A stretch of 64,000 nucleotides of DNA from the NCBI GenBank assembly GCA_016793465.1, contig JAEUJW010000015.1, positions 7,418-71,417 on the forward strand, in the 5' to 3' direction. The position numbers and the translations under genes were made by a program. The notes under the pieces are model-generated. The model was not told the DNA's origin. It saw only the letters and a program-made list of their open reading frames with translations, and made no database searches. Positions 46,508 through 55,892 of the stretch are shown piece after piece (position 1 is the stretch's first letter; each line of letters opens with the position of its first letter). This DNA is from Myxococcales bacterium. Lineage in GTDB: Bacteria; Myxococcota; Polyangia; Nannocystales; Nannocystaceae.

Positions 46508-48304
46508 ATGGACCCCGTATCGAGCGAGAACGACGCACTGACGGACCTGCTGGTCAAGGCGCGACCGGAGCAGACGGACTTCTTCGCCCAGTCGCTGCGG
46601 GCGAAGGTCCAGCGCAGCCTGGTGGGCGCGCCGGGCGAGCCGTTCCGGCTCGGGCGCTTCACCGTGCTGGGGCCGCTCGGCGGCGGCGGCATGGGCGTGG
46701 TGTTCGTCGCCTACGACCCGGACCTCGACCGCAAGATCGCCCTCAAGGTGCTGCGCAACCGCGGCGAGCCTGGCCGGCGCGAGGTCCTGCGCGAGGGGCG
46801 GGCGCTGGCCCGGCTGAAGCACGCCAACGTGGTCGCGGTGTACGAGGTCGGCGTGATCGACGACCGCGAGTTCGTGGCGATGGAGTACGTCGAGGGCGAG
46901 ACCCTGCGCGAGTGGCTGCGCGAGCCGCGGCCCGCGGCCGCGATCCTGGCCCGGCTCGTCGAGGCCGGGCGCGGGCTGGCGGCGGCCCACGCGGTCGACC
47001 TGGTCCACCGCGACTTCAAGCCGGAGAACGTCGTCATCGACGCGGCCGGCCACGCGCGGGTCATCGACTTCGGGCTCGCGCGCCCGCTCGCCGACCTCTC
47101 GGGGAGCCTCGGCGAGGACCCGGACGCGCGCGGCACGACCTCGCTGCACGGCGGCACGCCGGCCTACATGGCGCCCGAGCGGCTCGGCGGGGCCGCCGGC
47201 GATCACGCCGCCGATCAGTACTCGTACTGCGTGACCTGCTGGGAGGCGCTGTTCGGGGTGCGACCGACCGACAAGCGCGCCGGTCCGGCCGCCCCGCGCA
47301 GCGCTCCGGCGTGGCTGCGACGCGTGCTCGAGCGGGGCCTCGTGCCCGATCCGGCCCGGCGCTGGCCGTCGATGGCGGCCCTGCTGGCGGCGCTCGAGCG
47401 CGGGGCCCGGCGGGTGCGGCTGCGCCGGGCGGCGCTGGTGGTGCTCGCTGGCCTGGCCGTGGGCGCGGCGCTCGAGGGCCTGCGGCGCCGCGACGTCGCC
47501 CGGCGGGTGGCCGCGTGCGCGGCGAGCGGCGCCGACATCGACGCGGTCTGGACCGCGGACGCGCGCCGGCGCCTGCGCGAGGCCTTCGCGGCGACCGGGG
47601 TCGGCTTCGCCGAGGCGACGGTCGAGCGCGTGCTGCCGCGGCTCGACGCCAAGGCGGCGGCGTGGCGGCAGGCGCGGACCGAGGCCTGCCTGCGCGCCGA
47701 CGTCGAGGCGCGCTGGGACGCCGACACGGCCGCGCGCGCGGGCTTCTGCCTCGAGGACCAGCAGATGGACCTGGCGGCGCTCGTCGGCGAGTTCGCGCGG
47801 GCCGAGCCCAACACCCTGCGGCACGCGGTGCGGGCGGTCGACCTGCTGAAGCCGCCGGCGAGCTGCCTCGACGAGGCGCTCCTGGAGCGCCAGCCGAGCC
47901 CGCCGGAGGGCGGACACGAGGCCACCCGGGCGGCCCGCGCCGAGCTGTCGCGGGCCCGCTCGCTGAGCCTCGCGGGCAAGTTCCCGGCGGCCCTCGAGGT
48001 CGTGCGGGCGGCGCGGGTGCGCATCGAGGCGGCGCCGGCCTGGCCGCCGCTGTGGGCGACCGCGCGGGGCATGGAGTGCGCCAGCCTCGAGGAGACCGGC
48101 TCGTACGCGGACGCCGAGGCGGCGTGCATGGACGCGTACTTCGCGGGGGCCCGCGCGGGCGCGTGGTCGGTGGCCGCCCACGCGGCCACGCTGCTGGCTC
48201 GCGCCTGGCCCGCTTCGACGACGGCCGGGTGTGGTCGCGCCACGCCGAGCTGGCCCTCGACAACGCCGGCGAGCGCGGCACCCAGGCGGAGGCGCGCTGG
48301 CTGA
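46508..48304 (+). CDS. Serine/threonine protein kinase, N-terminal part of a frameshifted gene
   Basis: As read, 598 residues, but real homology ends near position 48205. Kinase domain at about 45-300: LGPLGGGGMGVVFVAYD, KIALKVL, HRDFKPENVVID, DFGLARP, GTPAYMAPER. One transmembrane helix near 310 (RRAALVVLAGLAVGAALEGL), then the EACLRADVEARWDAD segment found at the same place in the two other kinases here. After LLA (codons at about 48196-48205) the frame turns into unrelated Arg/Pro-rich sequence and stops, while the TPR part continues in the next frame (48229-49350). So this is one kinase-TPR gene broken by a single indel, either a true mutation or a sequence error. Confidence 0.9.
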   Translation: MDPVSSENDALTDLLVKARPEQTDFFAQSLRAKVQRSLVGAPGEPFRLGRFTVLGPLGGGGMGVVFVAYDPDLDRKIALKVLRNRGEPGRREVLREGRALARLKHANVVAVYEVGVIDDREFVAMEYVEGETLREWLREPRPAAAILARLVEAGRGLAAAHAVDLVHRDFKPENVVIDAAGHARVIDFGLARPLADLSGSLGEDPDARGTTSLHGGTPAYMAPERLGGAAGDHAADQYSYCVTCWEALFGVRPTDKRAGPAAPRSAPAWLRRVLERGLVPDPARRWPSMAALLAALERGARRVRLRRAALVVLAGLAVGAALEGLRRRDVARRVAACAASGADIDAVWTADARRRLREAFAATGVGFAEATVERVLPRLDAKAAAWRQARTEACLRADVEARWDADTAARAGFCLEDQQMDLAALVGEFARAEPNTLRHAVRAVDLLKPPASCLDEALLERQPSPPEGGHEATRAARAELSRARSLSLAGKFPAALEVVRAARVRIEAAPAWPPLWATARGMECASLEETGSYADAEAACMDAYFAGARAGAWSVAAHAATLLARAWPASTTAGCGRATPSWPSTTPASAAPRRRRAG

Positions 48305-49350
48305 GCAGCACCGGTCTGGTGTACGAGGACTCCGGCGCGCCCGACGAGGCCCGCCCGCTGTACGAGCGGGCCCTGGCGATCCGCGAGGCCAGCCTCGGCG
48401 CCGACCACCCCGAGACGGCGCACAGCCTGTACGACCTCGGCTACCTGCGCTTCAACGCCGGCGACTACCGCAGCGCGCGGGCCGTGCACGAGCGGGTGGT
48501 GGCGGCGTGGGAGCGGGCCTACGGCCCCGATCACCCGCACGTGGCCATGGCCCTGTCGACGCTCGGCAACACCTACTCGGTGGTCGGCGAGTACGCGGCG
48601 GCGCGGCCGCTGCAGGAGCGGTCGCTGGCGATCGCCGAGCAGGCTCTGGGGCCCGACCACCCGTCGGTCGGGTCGTCGCTCACCAACCTCGGCATCGTGC
48701 TGGTCAACCTCGGCGCCCACGCCGAGGCCCGCGCGGCGTTCCAGCGCTCGCTCGCGATCCGCGAGGCGCGGCTCGGCCCCGACTCGTTCGAGGTCGCGGA
48801 CGCCCTGTGCACGCTCGCCGACGTCGACTACCGCACCGGCGCGTACGGCCCGGCCATGGCCGCCGCGCTGCGGGCCCGGGCGGTCTACGAGCGGGCGCTG
48901 GGGCCCGGGCACCGCAGCGTCGCCAACGCGCTGCTGCTGATCGGCAACATCCACGCGCGCGCCGGCGAGGTCGAGCTGGCCCGGCCGCTCTACGAGCGGG
49001 CGCGGACGATCGTCGAGGCGACGCTGGGACCCGAGCACCCCGACGTGGTCGAGGTGCTGGTCGCCCTCGCCGAGCTCGACCTCGCGGCCGGGCGCGCGGG
49101 CGCGGCCCTGCCGCTGCTCGAGCGCGCGGCGACCCTCGCCGACGCCCATGCGGGCACCACCTACGACGAGTTCGAGGCCCACTTCGCGCTGGCCCGGGCG
49201 CTCGTCGCCACCCGCGGGGACCGCGAGCGGGCCCTCGCCGAGGCCGGCGCGGCGCGCGACGGCTTCCGCGCGCTCGGCCCGGGCAAGGCGCGCCAGCTCG
49301 CGGACGTCGAGCGCTGGCTGGCCGAGCAGGCGTCGGCCCGCGCGCCGTGA
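48229..49350 (+). CDS. TPR C-terminal part of the frameshifted kinase gene
   Basis: Continues the kinase at 46508 in another frame; homology resumes at LARFDDGRVWSRHAELALDN, and a GTG at 48229 is the first possible separate start. It contains six or so 42-residue tetratricopeptide repeats of the kinesin-light-chain kind (ARPLYERALAIREASLGADH, ARAVHERVVAAWERAYGPDH, ARPLQERSLAIAEQALGPDH, and so on). Such TPR halves bind partner proteins. On its own it would be a soluble protein without the kinase; normally it would be the extracytoplasmic half. Confidence 0.8.
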   Translation: MWSRHAELALDNAGERGTQAEARWLSSTGLVYEDSGAPDEARPLYERALAIREASLGADHPETAHSLYDLGYLRFNAGDYRSARAVHERVVAAWERAYGPDHPHVAMALSTLGNTYSVVGEYAAARPLQERSLAIAEQALGPDHPSVGSSLTNLGIVLVNLGAHAEARAAFQRSLAIREARLGPDSFEVADALCTLADVDYRTGAYGPAMAAALRARAVYERALGPGHRSVANALLLIGNIHARAGEVELARPLYERARTIVEATLGPEHPDVVEVLVALAELDLAAGRAGAALPLLERAATLADAHAGTTYDEFEAHFALARALVATRGDRERALAEAGAARDGFRALGPGKARQLADVERWLAEQASARAP

Positions 49351-49370
49351 GCCGCGGCCGGCGGCCGACG

Positions 49371-49407
49371 ACCTGGCCCGCGGGACAGCCTGTCCCACGG
49401 GCCAGGT
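49371..49407. terminator. 37-bp hairpin between convergent genes
   Basis: Eighteen-base arms (ACCTGGCCCGCGGGACAG and its complement, one mismatch) around a single C, lying 21 bp after the TPR gene stop and 3 bp before the stop of the convergent DUF1348 gene. It probably acts as a two-way transcript end. No T-run follows. Confidence 0.6.
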
Positions 49408-49410
49408 GCG

Positions 49411-49875
49411 TCACAGGCCGAGCTCGCCGAGGCCCGGGTGGTCGTGCGGGCGCGGCCCGAGCGGCCAGTGGAACCTGCGCTCGTCGGCGGTGATGCGCAC
49501 GTCGTTGATGCTGGCCTCGCGCCGGCACATCAGGCCCTCGGCGGTGAACTCCCACTGCTCGTTGCCGTGGGCGCGCAGCCACTGGCCGCGCTCGTCGTGG
49601 CACTCGTAGACGAACCGCACGGCGATGCGGTCGGCGGTGAACGCCCACACCTCCTTGATCAGGCGGTAGTCGCGCTCGGCCTGCCACTTGCGGGCCAGGA
49701 ACGCCTCGATCGCGGCGCGCCCGCGGAAGAACTCGGAGCGGTTGCGCCAGCGGCTGTCCGGCGTGTACGCCAGGGCGACGCGGGCGGGGTCGCGGGTGTT
49801 CCAGGCGTCCTCGGCCATGCGGGCCTTGAGCGCGGCGGTCTCGGCGGTGAACGGGGGCAGGGGCGGGCGGCTCAT
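49411..49875 (-). CDS. DUF1348 (NTF2-like fold) protein
   Basis: 154 residues, full length for the family. Matches the DUF1348 pattern throughout: [78 protein letters not shown], and the end [19 protein letters not shown]. These are small cone-shaped NTF2-like proteins, cytoplasmic, function not established. Stand-alone gene convergent with the kinase. Confidence 0.9.
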   Translation of the reverse strand: MSRPPLPPFTAETAALKARMAEDAWNTRDPARVALAYTPDSRWRNRSEFFRGRAAIEAFLARKWQAERDYRLIKEVWAFTADRIAVRFVYECHDERGQWLRAHGNEQWEFTAEGLMCRREASINDVRITADERRFHWPLGPRPHDHPGLGELGL

Positions 49876-49927
49876 GCGGGGCCATCATGCCACGACGCCG
49901 GGGCGCTGCGGTCCGCGGGCCCCTGGA

Positions 49928-49941
49928 TGTCCCTCGGGACA
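49928..49941. repeat. TGTCCCTCGGGACA palindrome
   Basis: A 14-bp motif in the 120-bp divergent gap. The same 14 bases occur at 42826-42839 inside a gene, and related GGGACAG/CTGTCCC pairs are at 49371, 51336 and 60096. Here it may be an operator or a hairpin near the start of the next gene. Confidence 0.5.
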
Positions 49942-49995
49942 GGTGATCCGCGCCGGGCTACCGCGGGCGCCGGCGTTCGGGTAGCGTGGCGGACC

Positions 49996-51324
49996 ATGGC
50001 CCCCGCGCTGCCCGTGCCCCCACGCCCCCGATCGCCCGCGCTCCTGTCCGTGGCCGCCGCGTGCGCGCTCGCCTGCGGCGACGCGGGCTCCGCCGAGGCC
50101 AGCGATCCGGGGACCGGCGCCGGCCCGACGTCGGGCGACCCGCCGACGAGCGCGAGCGGCGAGCCGTCGACCGCCGGCTCGAGCGGCCCGGCCGCGACCG
50201 CGCCGACGACCGCGGGGGAGGCCACCAGCGAGACCACCGGCGCGGGCCCGACGACCGCGGCGACGGACGCCGACGCGACCGCGGCGAGCGGCGAGGACAG
50301 CAGCACCGGCGCGCCCGCGAAGTGCCCGCCGGTGTCGCCGACCGCCAGCGCGGTGTGCGTCGAGGGCCGGCAGCTGCTGGTCGGTCGCCGCGTCGACGGC
50401 GCGCTCGCGCCGGTGCAGCCCTACGCGATCGAGGGCGTGTGCTGGGCGCCGACCAGCATCGGCGAGGCCAACACCATGGGCTACGCCGACTACTACGTGC
50501 AGTACGGCGGGCTCGACGCGCCGCTCATCGAGGCCCTCGGGGCCAACACGCTGAAGACCTACGACCCGTTCGCGCAGACGCCCGAGGCGCTGGCGCTGCT
50601 CGACGACCTGCACGCCCGCGGGATCATGGTGGCCATGTCGGTCATCGTCTACCACGGCGACGCCGGGCCCAAGAACTACCTGGCGGCCGTCGACTACTTC
50701 AAGGACCACCCGGCGATCCTGATGTGGATCGTCGGCAACGAGTTCAACTACAACAACATGTACGGGGCGCCCGACCTCGACGCGGCGACGGTCATCGTCA
50801 ACGACGCGATCGCGGCGATCCACGCCGCCGACCCCGACCACCCGGTCGCGGTCGGGCACGGCGAGGTGCCCACGCCCGAGCGCTACGCGGCCGTGCCGGA
50901 CGCCGACATCTGGGCCATCAACCTCTACCCGGCGCTCGACCTCGAGTCGCGCTTCGTGGCCTGGCCCGGGCTCAGCGACAAGCCGATGTTCGTCAGCGAG
51001 TACGGCGCCGACGCCTTCAACAACATGACCGACGCGGAGGACCAGGCGGCCCAGGCCGAGGCGACCGAGGTCCTGACCCTGCAGATCGGCGACCACCTGA
51101 GCGCCGACGACCCGCGCCGGGCCTGCCTCGGCGGGACCATCTACGCGCTCACCGACGAGTGGTGGAAGGCCGAGGGGCCCATCGACCAGCACGACAACGG
51201 CGGCTTCCCCGGCGGCGTCCACCCCGACGGCTTCGCCAACGAGGAGTGGTGGGGCCTGATGGACGTCGCGCGCACGCCGCGGCAGGCGTACACGGCGCTG
51301 CAGGCGATCTACGGCGCGCCGTGA
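49996..51324 (+). CDS. Secreted lipoprotein with glycoside hydrolase TIM barrel (clan A type)
   Basis: 442 residues from the ATG at 49996. Signal ALLSVAAACALACGD; Thr/Ser/Ala linker to about 112; then a (beta/alpha)8 barrel resembling GH2-type and glucanosyltransferase-like enzymes. The two acidic residues expected in clan GH-A are visible: acid/base Glu in IVGNEFNYN, and nucleophile Glu in FVSEYGADAF. Other barrel signs are GANTLKTYDPFAQTPEAL, ILMWIVGNE and YALTDEWWKAEGP. It probably acts on a beta-linked polysaccharide outside the cell; the substrate is unknown. Confidence 0.82.
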   Translation: MAPALPVPPRPRSPALLSVAAACALACGDAGSAEASDPGTGAGPTSGDPPTSASGEPSTAGSSGPAATAPTTAGEATSETTGAGPTTAATDADATAASGEDSSTGAPAKCPPVSPTASAVCVEGRQLLVGRRVDGALAPVQPYAIEGVCWAPTSIGEANTMGYADYYVQYGGLDAPLIEALGANTLKTYDPFAQTPEALALLDDLHARGIMVAMSVIVYHGDAGPKNYLAAVDYFKDHPAILMWIVGNEFNYNNMYGAPDLDAATVIVNDAIAAIHAADPDHPVAVGHGEVPTPERYAAVPDADIWAINLYPALDLESRFVAWPGLSDKPMFVSEYGADAFNNMTDAEDQAAQAEATEVLTLQIGDHLSADDPRRACLGGTIYALTDEWWKAEGPIDQHDNGGFPGGVHPDGFANEEWWGLMDVARTPRQAYTALQAIYGAP

Positions 51325-51335
51325 GCGGGCGCGGG

Positions 51336-51361
51336 CGCGGCTGTCCCCGGGGACAGCCGCG
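51336..51361. terminator. 26-bp perfect palindrome between convergent genes
   Basis: CGCGGCTGTCCCC and its exact complement with no loop, 11 bp past the hydrolase stop and 3 bp before the stop of the convergent lipid kinase. Placed as a bidirectional terminator. It shares the CTGTCC/GGACAG core with other hairpins in the window. Confidence 0.6.
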
Positions 51362-51363
51362 GG

Positions 51364-52260
51364 TCAGGCCTCGGCCGGGGCGCGCACCCGCAGGCTGCGC
51401 GGGCGGCTGACGACGTGCAGCTCGGCCGCGTCGTGGGCCTCGCCGTCGATCATGAGGATCTGCGGGCTGGCCGGCGTCACCTTGATCTCGCGGGCCTGGA
51501 AGTGGCCGATGTTCTCGCGGTCGGCCTCGGACTCGCTGAGGGCGCGGGTGGCCAGGTGCAGGGCGGTGACCACGGCCTCGCCGAAGCCCTCGTAGTGGAC
51601 GAGGGTGACGTCGAGCTGGCCGTCGTCGTCGACGATCTTCTCGGGGCCCTGGGCGAGGATGGTGGTCCGCGGGGCCATGTTGGCGATCGTCACGGCGCAG
51701 GCGGCGACGCGGTGGGTGACGCCGTCGACGACCATCTCGACCTCGAAGGGCGCGGTGTTCATGGCCTGGGAGACGGCCTCGATGAGGTAGGCGAGCGGCC
51801 CGAGCCGGCGCTTGCGCGCGGGGTCGGCCTCGACGATGGCGGCGGCGTGCAGGCCCATGGCGGCCAGCAGGACCATGGTGCGGCCGTTGGCGATCGAGGT
51901 GTCGACGACGCGCTCGTGGCCGGCGAGGATCACGGCGCAGGCGCCCTCGACGTCGCGCGGGATGCCGAGGTGGCCGGCGATCGAGTTGGCGGTGCCCGCG
52001 GGGATCACTCCGAGCGACGCCTGCGTGCCGACGAGCGCCGAGGCGACCGCCGAGGTGGTGCCGTCGCCGCCCTGCGCGACCAGCAGCTCGGCGCCGTCGG
52101 CCAGGGCCTGGCGGGCCAGCGCGGCCGGGTCGCCGCCCGCCTCGCAGGTGTACACGCGCAGGTCGTAGCGCTCGGCGAGCAGCGCGGCGGCCCGCGCGTG
52201 GCTCTCCTCGCTCGCGCTCCCGCCGGCGGGGCAGTGGATCAAGGCGGCTTGTAACGGCAT
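51364..52260 (-). CDS. Diacylglycerol-kinase-family lipid kinase
   Basis: 298 residues. GGDGT is present in LLVAQGGDGTTSAVASAL (about 63-67), then LGVIPAGTANSIAGHLGIP and, near the C-terminus, QILMIDGEAHDAAELHV. Cytoplasmic or at the inner membrane face. It is shorter than and only distantly related to the kinase at 34411. It stands alone, convergent with the glycoside hydrolase and 82 bp downstream of the histidine kinase operon on the same strand. Confidence 0.9.
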   Translation of the reverse strand: MPLQAALIHCPAGGSASEESHARAAALLAERYDLRVYTCEAGGDPAALARQALADGAELLVAQGGDGTTSAVASALVGTQASLGVIPAGTANSIAGHLGIPRDVEGACAVILAGHERVVDTSIANGRTMVLLAAMGLHAAAIVEADPARKRRLGPLAYLIEAVSQAMNTAPFEVEMVVDGVTHRVAACAVTIANMAPRTTILAQGPEKIVDDDGQLDVTLVHYEGFGEAVVTALHLATRALSESEADRENIGHFQAREIKVTPASPQILMIDGEAHDAAELHVVSRPRSLRVRAPAEA

Positions 52261-52342
52261 CGGGGCGGGGAGTGTACGCGTGCGCCGCGGCGTGCGCGAG
52301 CGACGTGTGTGTCGGGGTGCTCGTCCGCGCCGGCGGACCGCG

Positions 52343-53875
52343 TCACGCGCCGGCGGTCCTGCGCGAGCGGACGCTGGCGAGCAGGCTCGTCAGCTGCTCG
52401 GCGTCGGCGGGCTTGACGAGGTGGGCGGTGAAGTTGGCGGCGCGGCTGGCCTCGCGCTGCTCGGGGGTGCCGTAGCCGCTGAGCGCGACGAGCGTGATGT
52501 CGGCGCCGCGCGGGTCGGCGTGGATGCGGCGGGCGACCTCGTGCCCGTCGAGGCCGGGCAGGCCGATGTCGATGATCGCGAGGTCGGGGCGCTCGGCGAG
52601 CGCGGCGGTGACGCCGGCGGGGCCGTCCTCGGCGCACACGACGTCGTGACCCCAGAGCGCGAGCAGGTCGGCGAGCGCGAGGCGGGCGTCGGCGTTGTCC
52701 TCGACGAGCAGGATGCGCAGCGGCGCGGCCGGCGGCGCGAGCCTCGCGGGCGCGGCCGCCGGCGGCGAGGCCTCGGTGACCCGCGGCAGGCGCACCTCGA
52801 CGCGGGTGCCGCGGCCGCGGCCCTCGCTGCGCAGGCGGACGCGCCCGCCGTGGAGCTCGGTGAGCGCCTTGACGAGCGTGAGGCCGATGCCGAGGCCGCC
52901 CTGGCTGCGGTCGGTGGTCGCGTCGGCCTGGTAGAACAGGTCGAACACGCTGTCCTGGGCCGCGGGCTCGATGCCGAGGCCGTCGTCCTCGACGGTCACG
53001 ACGGCGTCGTCGCCGTCGGCGCGCAGGCCGACGCGGATGGCGTCGCCGGCGCCGGTGTACTTGACCGCGTTGTCGAGCAGGTTGCTGAAGATCTGCAGCA
53101 GGCGGGTGGCGTCGCCGTCGACGGCGACCGCGCCGGGGATGTCGAGGCTGAGGCGGCGCGCGTGGCCGGGGATGTCGACGGTGAGGTCGGTGGCCTGGGC
53201 GAGCAGGGCGGCGAGGTCGAGGCGCTCCTTCTGCAGCGCGGTGACGCCGCGCATCACCCGCGACACGTCGAGCAGGTCGTCGACGATGCGCGCGAGCTGG
53301 CCCGACTGGCGGGTGGCGATGTCGCGGGCGCGGCCCTCGATGGCGTCGCGGGCGGGGTAGCGGGTGAGCACGGCCAGCGCGGTCGAGACGGCGGCGAGCG
53401 GGTTGCGCAGCTCGTGGGCCAGCATGGCCAGGAACTCGTCCTTGCGGCGGTCGGCCTCGGCGAGCGCCTCGGCGCGGCGCAGCTGGGCCGTCTCGCGCTC
53501 GCGCAGGCGCAGCAGCGAGCGCACGGTCGCGACCAGCTCCTGGCCGGTGAACGGCTGGGCGAGGAAGGCGTCGGCGCCGTGCTCGAGGCCGTGGATCTTG
53601 TCCTCGATCGACACGAACGTGGCCGAGGTCTGGAGGATCGCCAGCGAGGCGGTCGCGGGGTCGGCCTTCAGCTGGCGGCAGACCTCGGTGCCGTGGATGT
53701 CGGGCAGCTTGAGGTCGAGGATCATGAGGTCGGGCCGCAGCTTGCGCGCGCACTCGAGGGCCTCGCCGCCGGTGGCGCACTCGAGCACCTCGAAGCCGGC
53801 GCGGCTCAGCATGCGGGTGATGACGTAGCGCGCGGCGGCGCCGTCGTTGACGTTGCAGATCGTGGCTCCGGACAT
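52343..53875 (-). CDS. Hybrid histidine kinase: receiver, kinase, receiver
   Basis: 510 residues. N-terminal receiver (about 1-120) with phospho-Asp in LMILDLKLPDIHG; HisKA with the phospho-His in FLAMLAHELRNPLAAV (about residue 160); HATPase with NLLDNAVKYT, DDGLGIEP, GGLGIGLTLVK; C-terminal receiver (about 390-510) with LAIIDIGLPGLDGHE. No sensor or membrane part, so it is a cytoplasmic phosphorelay member that takes its signal from a partner. Last gene of the B12 operon, 4 bp after the previous gene. Confidence 0.93.
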   Translation of the reverse strand: MSGATICNVNDGAAARYVITRMLSRAGFEVLECATGGEALECARKLRPDLMILDLKLPDIHGTEVCRQLKADPATASLAILQTSATFVSIEDKIHGLEHGADAFLAQPFTGQELVATVRSLLRLRERETAQLRRAEALAEADRRKDEFLAMLAHELRNPLAAVSTALAVLTRYPARDAIEGRARDIATRQSGQLARIVDDLLDVSRVMRGVTALQKERLDLAALLAQATDLTVDIPGHARRLSLDIPGAVAVDGDATRLLQIFSNLLDNAVKYTGAGDAIRVGLRADGDDAVVTVEDDGLGIEPAAQDSVFDLFYQADATTDRSQGGLGIGLTLVKALTELHGGRVRLRSEGRGRGTRVEVRLPRVTEASPPAAAPARLAPPAAPLRILLVEDNADARLALADLLALWGHDVVCAEDGPAGVTAALAERPDLAIIDIGLPGLDGHEVARRIHADPRGADITLVALSGYGTPEQREASRAANFTAHLVKPADAEQLTSLLASVRSRRTAGA

Positions 53876-53879
53876 GGGC

Positions 53880-55892
53880 TCACCCCGAGCTGGTGGCGTG
53901 CACGCCGGCCTTGGCCAGGGCGTCACGGATGCGGTTGATCGCAAGCTCGCGCGACAGGCTCTCCTTGGAGATCACGGCCTCGGCCTCGGCGAGCAGGCGC
54001 AGGCGGTCATCGGCCGCCAGCACGTGCGAGGTGATGATGATGACGGGGATCGAGCGGGTGCGCGGGTCGGCCTTCAGCTCGTCGAGGACGTCGAACGCGG
54101 TCATCCGGTCGAGCAGGAAGTCGAGGAAGATGACGTGCGGCCGGCGGGTGCGCGCGGCCTCGATGCCGGCGTGGCCGTCGGCGGCCTCGATGAGCTGGTA
54201 GGGGGTGTCGCGCAGGTGGCGGCGCATGATGTAGCGGGCGCGCTCGTCGTCGTCGACGACGAGGACCCGCGGGGCCGGGTTGGCGCGGGCGAGGCTGCGG
54301 AGCTTGCGGAGCAGGCGGTCCTGGTCGATCGGCTTCAGCCAGAACTCGTCGGCGCCGAGGGCCCGGGCCTTCTGCTCGCGGTTGGTCACGGTGACCACGA
54401 GCACCGGGATGTCGGCGGTGTGCGGGTTGCGCTTGATCTCCGCCAGGAAGCTCCACGACGTCTCGCTCTCCAGCACGATGTCGAGCACGATCGCGGCCGG
54501 CTTGGCGACGGCCAGCACGGCGCGCGCGGCCTCGAGGTCGCGCACCGGGACCACGTGGAAGCCGGCCATCGTCAGGTACTTCTCGTAGATGAAGATCGTC
54601 TTGCGGTCGTCCTCGACCACGAGGATCGAGGCCGGGCCGACCGGCTGCTCGGCGCTGCGGGCGCTGATGACCCGCATCTCCGAGGCCTCGGGGTGCACGC
54701 GGGGGACCTCGACGGTGAAGGTCGAGCCGACGCCGGGCTCGCTGTGCAGGCCGAGCTCGCCCGACAGCATCGCGGTGAGCTGGCGGGCCAGCGGGAGGCC
54801 GAGGCCGGTGCCGGGCAGGCGGCTCTGGCGCGGGCCCTCGACCTGCACGAACTCCTCGAAGACCTTGTCGTGCAGCTCGGGCGGGATGCCGACGCCGGTG
54901 TCGGCGACGCTGAAGCGGACCGTGGCGCCGTCGTCGACCGCCTCGGCGGTCACGCGCACGTGGCCGCGCTCGGTGAACTTCAGGGCGTTGGCCACCAGGT
55001 TGCGCAGCACCTGGGACAGCTTGCCGCGGTCGCTCTCGAGCTCGACGTCGGCGGGCGCGTCGACGAAGTCGAGGCTGACGGCGCCGCCCTCGGGGACCAG
55101 CGGGCGCAGCATGCCGCGCAGCGAGGCGACGAACTCCTCCAGGCCGAAGCGCCCCAGCCGCAGCGGGGCGCGGCCGGCCTCGACGCGGGTCAGGTCGAGC
55201 ACGTCGTTGACGAGCTGCAGCAGCTCCTCGGCCGACGAGCGGATGAACAGCACCTGCTTGCGCTGCTCGGGGGCGAGCGGGCCGTCGGCGCCGTCGGCGA
55301 GCAGCTGGGTGAGGCCGAGGATCGCGTGCAGCGGGGTGCGAAACTCGTGGCTGACGTTGGCGACCACGCGGGCCTTGATCTCGTTCTGGCGGTGCAGCTC
55401 GTCGGCGTGCTGGGCGACCTCGGCGTGCATCGTCAGGAGGCCGCTGTTGGAGTCGCGGAGGCTCTGCGTCATGGCGGCGAGCTCGCGGTGGCGGCGCTCG
55501 AGCTCGCGCTTCTGGGCGACGACCTCGCGGTGCAGGCGCACGCTCTCCTGCATGGCCTGCTCGACCGCGGCGACGGCCCGGGTGAAGACCTCGGGCACGG
55601 GGGTGGCGACCAGCCACACGCCGCCCTCGCCGTCGGGCGCGGCGGCGCAGGACAGGGTGGCGGGGCGGCCGTCGAGCACCACGGCCAGCTCCCAGGCGTC
55701 GACGCGGGCCGCGCCGGCGGCGGCCAGCAGGGCGTCGACGCGGGCCTCGCTGCCGGGGGTGCACAGCTGCCGCAGGCCGAGGCCGACGCGGGCGGCGAGG
55801 CGCTGGGCGGCCCGCTCGTCGCACCACAGCAGGCGGCCGTCGGCGGCGCAGCGCAGGGCGAGCTCGCTGCGGAGGTGGTCGGGCGGGCTCAT
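53880..55892 (-). CDS. Hybrid histidine kinase with two C-terminal receivers
   Basis: 670 residues. A PAS-like N-terminal part (about 1-115), a coiled coil (QESVRLHREVVAQKRELERR), HisKA with VVANVSHEFRTPLHAI (His near 180), HATPase with NLVANALKFT, DTGVGIPPE and GTGLGLPLARQ, receiver 1 (about 440-555; AIVLDIVLESE) and receiver 2 (about 560-665; VIFLDFLLDRMTAF). No membrane segment. Its ATG overlaps the stop of the upstream gene (ATGA). With the kinase downstream it forms a soluble phosphorelay under the B12 protein. Confidence 0.93.
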   Translation of the reverse strand: MSPPDHLRSELALRCAADGRLLWCDERAAQRLAARVGLGLRQLCTPGSEARVDALLAAAGAARVDAWELAVVLDGRPATLSCAAAPDGEGGVWLVATPVPEVFTRAVAAVEQAMQESVRLHREVVAQKRELERRHRELAAMTQSLRDSNSGLLTMHAEVAQHADELHRQNEIKARVVANVSHEFRTPLHAILGLTQLLADGADGPLAPEQRKQVLFIRSSAEELLQLVNDVLDLTRVEAGRAPLRLGRFGLEEFVASLRGMLRPLVPEGGAVSLDFVDAPADVELESDRGKLSQVLRNLVANALKFTERGHVRVTAEAVDDGATVRFSVADTGVGIPPELHDKVFEEFVQVEGPRQSRLPGTGLGLPLARQLTAMLSGELGLHSEPGVGSTFTVEVPRVHPEASEMRVISARSAEQPVGPASILVVEDDRKTIFIYEKYLTMAGFHVVPVRDLEAARAVLAVAKPAAIVLDIVLESETSWSFLAEIKRNPHTADIPVLVVTVTNREQKARALGADEFWLKPIDQDRLLRKLRSLARANPAPRVLVVDDDERARYIMRRHLRDTPYQLIEAADGHAGIEAARTRRPHVIFLDFLLDRMTAFDVLDELKADPRTRSIPVIIITSHVLAADDRLRLLAEAEAVISKESLSRELAINRIRDALAKAGVHATSSG

